From: an uncultured Muribaculaceae bacterium
GTDB lineage: Bacteria; Bacteroidota; Bacteroidia; Bacteroidales; Muribaculaceae
DNA length: 64,000 bases
Reading direction: 5' to 3'
NCBI GenBank assembly: GCA_904502025.1
Contig: CAJGDJ010000005.1
Span: 7,158 to 71,157 of the forward strand
Shown: piece by piece, positions 58,269 to 64,000 of the stretch
Layout: every line of letters begins with the position of its first letter
Position numbering within the stretch: the stretch's first letter is position 1
Notes under the pieces: model-generated
Database searches by the model: none
What the model was told of the DNA's origin: nothing
Seen by the model: only the letters and a program-made list of their open reading frames with translations
Made by a program: the position numbers and the translations under genes

Positions 58269-60992
58269 TTACTTAACAAGAACTTTAGATGCTTTGTTGC
58301 CTTGAACTTTGATGAATACACCATTTTCAGGGTTAATAACTTTTACACCTTGGAGGTTGTAGAATTCAACAGAAGCATTGTTGCTATCGATTTCAATACC
58401 TTCTACACCAGCTTCGCTTGCTTTTACAAGGTTGAATTTAGCCCATTTAGTGTTAGCTTTGAATGAATCGAATGCTGCATCAGGAACGATGATTGTGATA
58501 TCACCAAATTTCACATCAAATTCATCGAAGATTGCTACATAAGCAGGAGCTTCTTCACCATAGTAAGATGACCAGTCAACAGTTTTCATTGAAGTACAAT
58601 CGTCAAACATGTTTTTGCTCAATTTCATTGCAGAAGCAAATGTAACTTTTTCGAGTGAAGAACAGCCTGAGAATGCATATTCAGAGTCAGTAAGGCTTAC
58701 ACAGCCAGTCAAGTCGATTTCTTTTAAGCCTGAACAGTTGAGGAATGCAGAGTTAAAATCGCCAAATTTAGCAGCTTCAGCTACGCTTGGGAAGATTATA
58801 GTGTTAAGAGCACGACAACCAAAGAACGCACCAGTATTAGAAAGACCAGCAGGAACATAGAGGTCAGTCATTGCAACAAGAGTAGCTTGGCTCATATCAA
58901 CAACTTCAAGAACATCGTTACCAGCTTTAGGGAAGCCCATGTTGTTACCGATAGCATTAGTCAAAGCAGTGAATGATTCAGTGCTCCATTCGCCAGTGAG
59001 GACAATTTTCTTAGCGTTTGCAAGTGAAGCAGGAATGTTGTTTGCACCAAATTTGAATACACCTTCTTCAGGTTTAGCGATAGTAAGTTTGCCCCAGTTA
59101 GCATCTTTTACGAATGCGTCGTAAGCAGCAGAAGGAACAGTAACTGTGATAGCTTTCAAATCATTGATGTATTGGAATGCATCGCCACCCATTGCAGGTG
59201 CAGAAGAACCTTCGTAAGAAGTCCAATCGATTGATTTGAGTGATTGACAGTCGCCAAACATAAATTTACCTATAGAGATGTAAGCAGGAAGAACTACGCT
59301 TTCAAGAGCAGCACATTTGTCGAATGCACTTTCAGTTGCAGATGTGATTGATTCGCAGTCAGAGAGGTCGATTGAAGTGATAGCACATTCATAGAATGCG
59401 TCGATGATAGAAGTTACGTTGTTGCATCCTTTCAAGCTGATGTTTGCTAATGTGCTACAGTTTTGGAATGCTGAGCGGAGGCTTGAGAAGTTAGAAGCTT
59501 GGTCTTCAACTGGCATAACCACTGTGTGAAGAGCTTTCAAACCACGGAATGCTCCATAAGAACTTGCACCGATTGTTACATATAATGAAGCTCCAGCTTC
59601 GATTTCAGCTTGGCTCATGTCAATAACTTCGATAGAGCTATTACCTGCAGGAGGGAAACCTGCGTTGTTACCAATAGAAGCAGAAAGGTTAGTGAAGTCG
59701 TTAGTGCCCCACACACCCGTAAGAATGAGTTTCTTAGCAGCTGCAAGACCTGAAGGAATATGTTGTGCATCGAAAGTGTAAACACCATCACCTGATTCTT
59801 GACGTTTTTCGCCAAGTGTGATAGGAGTTGTAGAGAATGTCATTTGATCTTCTGAAGAATGGTCCCCAAGTTGGCCTGCACGATTGTTACCCCAGCCAAT
59901 GATTTTGCCATCTTCAGTCAAAATTGTAGTATATCTTTGGCCACAAGCGATTGATTTTACAACAGCACCACCAAGGTCGATTTCAATTGGTTTAGCTTCA
60001 AAAGGAATATTGCTCAATTCAGATGAAACACCTTCGCCATTACCAAGTCCGCCATCTGCATTTGACCCCCACGCATATACTTTAGTGATTACACCATTTT
60101 CACCAACACCTACTACGCGAACATTTTCGCAACCCGACATAGTAATAACTTTGCCAGGAATGTCGATTTTAACAGGAGTTTGAACATAGTGAATTGAAGT
60201 GTCGGCAATACCGAGCATGTCAGCATCGTTAGCACCCCAAGCCCACAATGAACCATCTTTTTTGATACCGTATGAGCTACGGTCAACAGCAAATACTTCA
60301 GCCCAATCAGTGTCAGTGCCGATTTGAGTAGGAGTTTTTACATTTTGAGGAAGAGAAGTCAACTGATCGCAGTCGTTGAAACCCCAGCCCCAAAGTGAGC
60401 CGTCGTTTTTCAATGCGATAGTGTGAGAGTTACCTACGCTTGCTTGTTTCCAATCGGTGTCAGTACCAATTTGTTTAGGTTTTGATTGGTTAGCATAGTT
60501 GCCAAGACCAAGAGCACCCATTTCACCTTCTCCCCAAGCCCAAAGTGTACCATCAGCTTTCAAACCGATTGCACTACGACCAAAGAAGCGAGTAACAGCA
60601 ACTGATACCCAGTTATTATCTTCACCAATTTGAGTAGGAGATTTGTGGCTAACACCATCACCTACACCTTGAATTCCTTTAGAGTTATCACCTACAGCCC
60701 AAATTGTGCCATCTTCTTTAATAAAAAAAGCATATGCTTGACCTGAAGAAACGCATTTCCAGTTTGTTTCAGTGCCTACTTGTTGAGGAACAGCTGTTCT
60801 TTCAACTCCGCCACCGATACCGAGCTGACCACTTTCGTTCCAGCCCCAAGCCCAAAGTGAACCATCTGCTTTAATTGCGTAAGTAGAACCATCGCCCGCT
60901 GTAATAAACTTCCAAGTTTCAGTTTGAGCCGATGCACTTACAGTCATTGCCAAACTACAAAGAGCAAAAACAAGTTTTTTCATAATTTTCAT
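58269..60992 (-). CDS. Secreted RCC1-repeat and leucine-rich-repeat protein
   Basis: 907-residue secreted protein (signal KLVFALCSLAMTVSASAQ). Residues about 25-390 form seven RCC1-type repeats (DGSLWAWGWNESGQLG and variants), a beta-propeller fold. From about 400 to 860 come two BspA-like leucine-rich blocks, with ALHTVVMP, LANISLKGCNNVTSI, KEIDLTGCVSLTD and SSLEKVTFAS patterns, and each block preceded by FGANNIPASLANAKKIVLTGEWSTE or a close copy. The C-terminus EFYNLQGVKVINPENGVFIK is the mini sorting tail. No catalytic motif is seen; a binding or adhesion role is likely. It lies 32 bases after the PKD gene. Confidence 0.85.
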   Translation of the reverse strand: MKIMKKLVFALCSLAMTVSASAQTETWKFITAGDGSTYAIKADGSLWAWGWNESGQLGIGGGVERTAVPQQVGTETNWKCVSSGQAYAFFIKEDGTIWAVGDNSKGIQGVGDGVSHKSPTQIGEDNNWVSVAVTRFFGRSAIGLKADGTLWAWGEGEMGALGLGNYANQSKPKQIGTDTDWKQASVGNSHTIALKNDGSLWGWGFNDCDQLTSLPQNVKTPTQIGTDTDWAEVFAVDRSSYGIKKDGSLWAWGANDADMLGIADTSIHYVQTPVKIDIPGKVITMSGCENVRVVGVGENGVITKVYAWGSNADGGLGNGEGVSSELSNIPFEAKPIEIDLGGAVVKSIACGQRYTTILTEDGKIIGWGNNRAGQLGDHSSEDQMTFSTTPITLGEKRQESGDGVYTFDAQHIPSGLAAAKKLILTGVWGTNDFTNLSASIGNNAGFPPAGNSSIEVIDMSQAEIEAGASLYVTIGASSYGAFRGLKALHTVVMPVEDQASNFSSLRSAFQNCSTLANISLKGCNNVTSIIDAFYECAITSIDLSDCESITSATESAFDKCAALESVVLPAYISIGKFMFGDCQSLKSIDWTSYEGSSAPAMGGDAFQYINDLKAITVTVPSAAYDAFVKDANWGKLTIAKPEEGVFKFGANNIPASLANAKKIVLTGEWSTESFTALTNAIGNNMGFPKAGNDVLEVVDMSQATLVAMTDLYVPAGLSNTGAFFGCRALNTIIFPSVAEAAKFGDFNSAFLNCSGLKEIDLTGCVSLTDSEYAFSGCSSLEKVTFASAMKLSKNMFDDCTSMKTVDWSSYYGEEAPAYVAIFDEFDVKFGDITIIVPDAAFDSFKANTKWAKFNLVKASEAGVEGIEIDSNNASVEFYNLQGVKVINPENGVFIKVQGNKASKVLVK

Positions 60993-61024
60993 AGACTGAT
61001 GTTTTATATTTAGTTATTAATAAA

Positions 61025-62464
61025 TTATTTTATGATTACTTTATGAGCAATGCCTTGAGGACCTTTCACTACATAAATGCCGTCTGCAACATTGTTGAGG
61101 TCAATTGAGGTTTCGCCTTCAACAACTGATTCTGATGCTACAACTTTGCCAGATAAATCATATACGTAAACTTCACCTGCAATAGCAGTGTTTATGTTGA
61201 TAGTTTTACCTACAACAGAAACTGAAAATTCGTCAGCTTTATTGATAGTTACATTTTCAACACCTGCTTCAGAAATGCCTGAACGAATTACAGGGCAGAT
61301 AGCAAATGTAGCGTTTCCACCACCATAGCTTGCTACCGGACGCATATAGTCGCTATCTCCTTCTTGGCGTGCAAATGAGTTATGTGAAAGTAGGTTGCTT
61401 TGCTCTACTTCATTCATTTTTTTTCCTTTAAGGTCGGTTAATAGGCAGAGGTCATCACTTGAAGGGTCGTTAGAGAATCCTTCGATTGAGATGAAGAAAT
61501 AAGGTTTTCCGTATAGGTCGATAGGCTCATCGAGTGTGATATTTGCCACAGCTCCATCATAAGTCAATGCCCATGCTCCATTTTCACCGTCAGATTTAAT
61601 GTCGGTATATTTTAGGTAAGCACCATTCAAAGGCATTGCAGTCAAAATCATATAAGAATCAGTGATAGTGGGCAACCACACTTGTACAGTGAGCCGAGCA
61701 TCTTCCTTATATTTAGTTGGCTTTCTGTAGAAATAGACATTGATGCCATCAAGGTAAGTATCGTCTTGTCCTACCATAAACAAGTTACCCCAACCTTTAA
61801 TGTTTTTAGCGTTTGAACCGCCAAGGAATCCTTCACCTTCGCCATATGTCATTGCTCCTAATGAATAAGTTGCATTTTCGGGGTAATATGTTGTGCCAAA
61901 AGCGGTACCATGAACACGCATATCAATAGTAGTGATTTCTGCAACACCACCTGTTTTTACTTTTTCATTATCTTTTTCATTAGTCATTGTCATAGCGGGG
62001 GTAAATGAGCTTGAACCATTAGCAGTTGTAACTGTAAGGGTAGGCATATCATAAAGACCAGCCTTGTTGTATTTAACTGCTGCATTTTGTGTAGTCAAAG
62101 TAGCATTGTCTCCACCAGGCACGCTCCAATTCCAAGCTGTAGGGCTGCCGGTAGATTGGTCGCGATACACTACATCTGTTCCAAGAGGAGCCCACAAAAA
62201 AGCTCCATCGTTGATTTCTTTGTGGCGTGCAAGCATATTACATACGGGCTTGTTTTCTACAGAGTGAGTGCCAAGATTTGCTAACACCTCAGGCATAGCA
62301 TAGTTGGCATCATTTGTTGCATAAGTTGACATAGGAACTTTTGCATTTTCCTCTTTAGGTTGACTTTGTAACTTTGTTACTGAATAATCTTTAGCCGAAA
62401 TTGTTGACACTGACACGATAGTTGCTACCATTAATGATAGGAGTAGTTTTTTATTCATACGCAT
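61025..62464 (-). CDS. PKD-domain protein with T9SS type A sorting domain
   Basis: 479-residue secreted protein. A signal peptide (LLLSLMVATIVSVSTISA) is followed by a PKD-like domain (YRDQSTGSPTAWNWSVPGG, then LYDMPTLTVTTANGSSSF) and a beta-rich middle with no recognised family. The last 75 residues are a complete T9SS type A sorting domain (NINTAIAGEVYVYDLSGKVV, GIYVVKGPQGIAHKVIIK). The product should be exported through the T9SS and anchored or released. It is the first of two genes with the RCC1-LRR gene, with a promoter 62 bases upstream. An in-frame ATG at 62458 is an alternative start. Confidence 0.8.
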   Translation of the reverse strand: MRMNKKLLLSLMVATIVSVSTISAKDYSVTKLQSQPKEENAKVPMSTYATNDANYAMPEVLANLGTHSVENKPVCNMLARHKEINDGAFLWAPLGTDVVYRDQSTGSPTAWNWSVPGGDNATLTTQNAAVKYNKAGLYDMPTLTVTTANGSSSFTPAMTMTNEKDNEKVKTGGVAEITTIDMRVHGTAFGTTYYPENATYSLGAMTYGEGEGFLGGSNAKNIKGWGNLFMVGQDDTYLDGINVYFYRKPTKYKEDARLTVQVWLPTITDSYMILTAMPLNGAYLKYTDIKSDGENGAWALTYDGAVANITLDEPIDLYGKPYFFISIEGFSNDPSSDDLCLLTDLKGKKMNEVEQSNLLSHNSFARQEGDSDYMRPVASYGGGNATFAICPVIRSGISEAGVENVTINKADEFSVSVVGKTININTAIAGEVYVYDLSGKVVASESVVEGETSIDLNNVADGIYVVKGPQGIAHKVIIK

Positions 62465-62525
62465 GTATATTTATTTAACTTAATGAATATTTATTCAGAT
62501 ATACTATTTCTGTATTTTGTAGCGA

Positions 62526-62560
62526 CAAAGATAGTATTTTTATTTGATTTACTCTACAAA
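62526..62560 (-). promoter_or_regulatory. Promoter for PKD and RCC1-LRR genes
   Basis: TATCTTTG at 62533-62526 with TTTG at 62560-62557, a 23-base spacer. The leader would be about 57 bases. The remaining gap to the array at 62680 holds nothing else that I recognise. Confidence 0.45.
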
Positions 62561-62679
62561 ATGACATTTTTTTTGTTTAACGCACAAATAAACATTCGAG
62601 ATATTAAATATCGCTATCAAAATGCTATTATCGTATAATTTCACCATTCAACCAATCCCCCACCTGTTTTTAAGAATCT

Positions 62680-62711
62680 CGTCTTTAGTTACCTTAAAGA
62701 CCTTAAAGACC
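62680..62711. repeat. 9-base tandem repeat array T3
   Basis: Three units (TAGTTACCT, TAAAGACCT, TAAAGACCC) preceded by a TCGTCTT that also precedes array T1. It lies 16 bases beyond the terminator A/T run. Confidence 0.7.
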
Positions 62712-62726
62712 CAATATCGAGAGCAC

Positions 62727-62762
62727 AAAAACAAAGCGAGCAACCCTATTGGATTGCTCGCT
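62727..62762 (-). terminator. Terminator of the 62815 gene
   Basis: A 12-pair stem (62735-62746 against 62751-62762, one G-U pair) with a 4-base loop, followed on the minus strand by TTGT and four T. It matches the two other cassettes. Confidence 0.85.
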
Positions 62763-62772
62763 CGTATTGATT

Positions 62773-62794
62773 TATAGGAACTATATTTCCTATA
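62773..62794. repeat. 3' UTR palindrome, copy 3
   Basis: TATAGGAA and TTCCTATA around a 6-base spacer; identical to copy 2 at 58227-58248. Confidence 0.75.
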
Positions 62795-62814
62795 GTTTTC
62801 TATTTATCTGCTAA

Positions 62815-64000
62815 TTACTTAACAAGAACTTTAGATGCTTTGTTGCCTTGAACTTTGATGAATACACCATTTTCAGGGTTAGCAACTTTCACACCTTGGA
62901 GGTTATAGTAAACTGCTTCAACTTCCTCAACTTCAATACCTTCTACTGCTGATGATTCAGAGATAGTGATAGTGTTGTTGATAAGGTCGATAGTTACTTT
63001 GTATTCTTTACCTGTTGCAATGTTAGCTTTACAGTTAGAACCAGCATATTTGTAAAGTGGAGTAGCTTGGTCAAGTTCTACTGTAGCGTCGTTAGCGATG
63101 CAGATAGCTTTAGCGTTGAATTCGTCCCAAGAACCTTTCACTTCAGAGAATTTGAATTCGTTGTTAGCGAAAGTAAGAACAGCTTCGTAAACGCCAGCAG
63201 TTTCAGTCATAGCGATAACAGTTGGGTTAGCAGGATCCCAGTTGTTGTCATGACCTACCATGTAAAGTTCAGCAGGACCTTCGAATGGTTCTTCAGCTTT
63301 TACACAGAATGTATATTTAGCAGCGATAACGCCAGGGATGAAGCGGTAGATAGCAACAGCTTCTTCGTTGATAGTTTCAACTGCGATAGAACCCATTTGA
63401 CCCATACCAGTTGCAACACCTTCAGGAGTCCAAGTAGCGTGGAGTTTACCAGTTTCATCGTAAACACCGATAGCAGCACTACGAGCAGCACCGTCGAGTG
63501 ACATAGGAACTACGAAGTAAGTAACATCAGCAATTTGGAATGTAGCGAAACCTTCAGCACCAGCACCCTTAGTAGTTTCACCATTAGCACCATTTTCAGT
63601 CAATGAAAGGATAACTTGTTCAGTAGCATCTTCGTTCCAACCATAGATTGATTGAGCAGAACCACGGTTGCGTGACCAGAATGATGCAGTCAAGTCACCA
63701 TTTTCGTCCATAAGAGCATCGATTTCTTCAACTGAGAATAATGCAGGTTGAGCAAGAGTAGAAGAGTTCATAGCAACTTTAACAGGAGCAGAAGCTTGAG
63801 TGTAGTCTTCTACTTGTTCGCCGTTAGCAATCTTAATGATAGCTACGTTAGTTTGAGCATTGATAGCAAGCCAGAGGTAAGCACCTTCTTCAGAAAGCAT
63901 GTCACCTACAACTTTACCATATTGGTCGATACGGTTAGCTGATACACCTTCAGGAAGTTCAACTTTAAGTTTGTAAGTTTCTTGGAGGTCAGCAGAGATG
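62815..64000 (-). CDS. Secreted protein with propeller and glycan-binding-like module (5' end cut)
   Basis: The open frame continues through the window edge at 64000 with no start, so at least 395 codons are present and the N-terminus is missing. Residues just before the first visible Met read ISADLQETYKLKV and align with ISADLKSTYKID in the amidase at 31242. The middle EIDALMDENGDLTASFWSR also matches EIDALMDDNGDLSNAF there. A module resembling SusE/F domains follows (ELYMVGHDNNWDPANP). It ends VYYNLQGVKVANPENGVFIK, the same mini tail as in the RCC1-LRR protein. No enzymatic motif is seen in the available part. Confidence 0.82.
   Translation of the reverse strand, partial: ISADLQETYKLKVELPEGVSANRIDQYGKVVGDMLSEEGAYLWLAINAQTNVAIIKIANGEQVEDYTQASAPVKVAMNSSTLAQPALFSVEEIDALMDENGDLTASFWSRNRGSAQSIYGWNEDATEQVILSLTENGANGETTKGAGAEGFATFQIADVTYFVVPMSLDGAARSAAIGVYDETGKLHATWTPEGVATGMGQMGSIAVETINEEAVAIYRFIPGVIAAKYTFCVKAEEPFEGPAELYMVGHDNNWDPANPTVIAMTETAGVYEAVLTFANNEFKFSEVKGSWDEFNAKAICIANDATVELDQATPLYKYAGSNCKANIATGKEYKVTIDLINNTITISESSAVEGIEVEEVEAVYYNLQGVKVANPENGVFIKVQGNKASKVLVK

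Noticed and set aside
58269..60992. RCC1 repeats as eukaryotic contamination
   Set aside because: The gene has a bacterial signal peptide, a Bacteroidales-type tail and terminator, and neighbours with the same 3' cassette.

Overview
The window is a chromosomal segment of a member of the order Bacteroidales (Bacteroidota), probably a gut or other host-associated lineage such as Muribaculaceae or a relative. The evidence is the AT-rich sequence, repeated TTTG / TAnnTTTG promoter elements, a SusC-SusD-type glycan uptake operon, type IX secretion (T9SS) genes with T9SS-like cargo, and conserved Bacteroidota gene orders such as DUF177-rpmF-fabH-era. The genus cannot be fixed from this sequence alone. 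Nearly all of the DNA is coding. No prophage, transposase, CRISPR array or rRNA operon was seen.

Layout. 1-10245 (minus strand) is housekeeping: era (cut by the window edge), fabH, rpmF and DUF177; then an operon of a small lipoprotein, a SUI1-like factor, an AddA/RecB-like helicase-nuclease and a C69 peptidase; then tRNA-Gln and tyrS. 10403-15803 (plus) is a five-gene run: DEAD-box helicase, DUF3256-like protein, xseA, xseB and a secreted alpha/beta hydrolase, closed by a strong bidirectional terminator. 15831-21302 holds an acyl-CoA synthetase, an orphan histidine kinase, a PnuC-family transporter coupled to thiamine pyrophosphokinase, and a Cof-type HAD phosphatase. 21736-28928 is a SusC-D-E-F operon with no enzyme or regulator beside it. 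29412-39589 (minus) carries an aspartate aminotransferase, a PD40-repeat protein with a 1303-residue secreted amidase, a metal ABC permease, aroA and a PatB/MalY aminotransferase. 39766-50762 (plus) is a signalling and secretion block: rsh, pgpH-like c-di-AMP phosphodiesterase, porW/sprE, porX, tsaE, birA and a DUF4919-like protein. 50815-58020 holds a nitroreductase, ribE, a GH31 glycosidase, an outer-membrane barrel protein, tRNA-Arg, folA and thyA. 58269-64000 (minus) holds three secreted proteins: an RCC1 plus leucine-rich-repeat protein, a PKD protein with a full T9SS sorting domain, and a protein cut by the window end.

How the parts connect. PorW and PorX are a T9SS component and its regulator. 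Four secreted proteins in the window end in T9SS-type C-terminal domains or a shortened relative of them. Three of the four (31242, 58269, 62815) share a composite 3' cassette made of a mini sorting tail, a palindrome with a compensatory change, a terminator hairpin, an A/T run and then an array of 9-base tandem repeats. Between two of them, 125 bases spanning stop codon and 3' UTR differ at one position by eye. This cassette is the most unusual structure seen here.

The intergenic DNA also holds a dispersed, hairpin-rich repeat family in three places (21329-21672, 30672-30979, 54885-55244), a two-copy repeat upstream of thyA, and GC-rich palindromes between folA and thyA. All statements rest on reading the sequence and recognising families; no database search was run.
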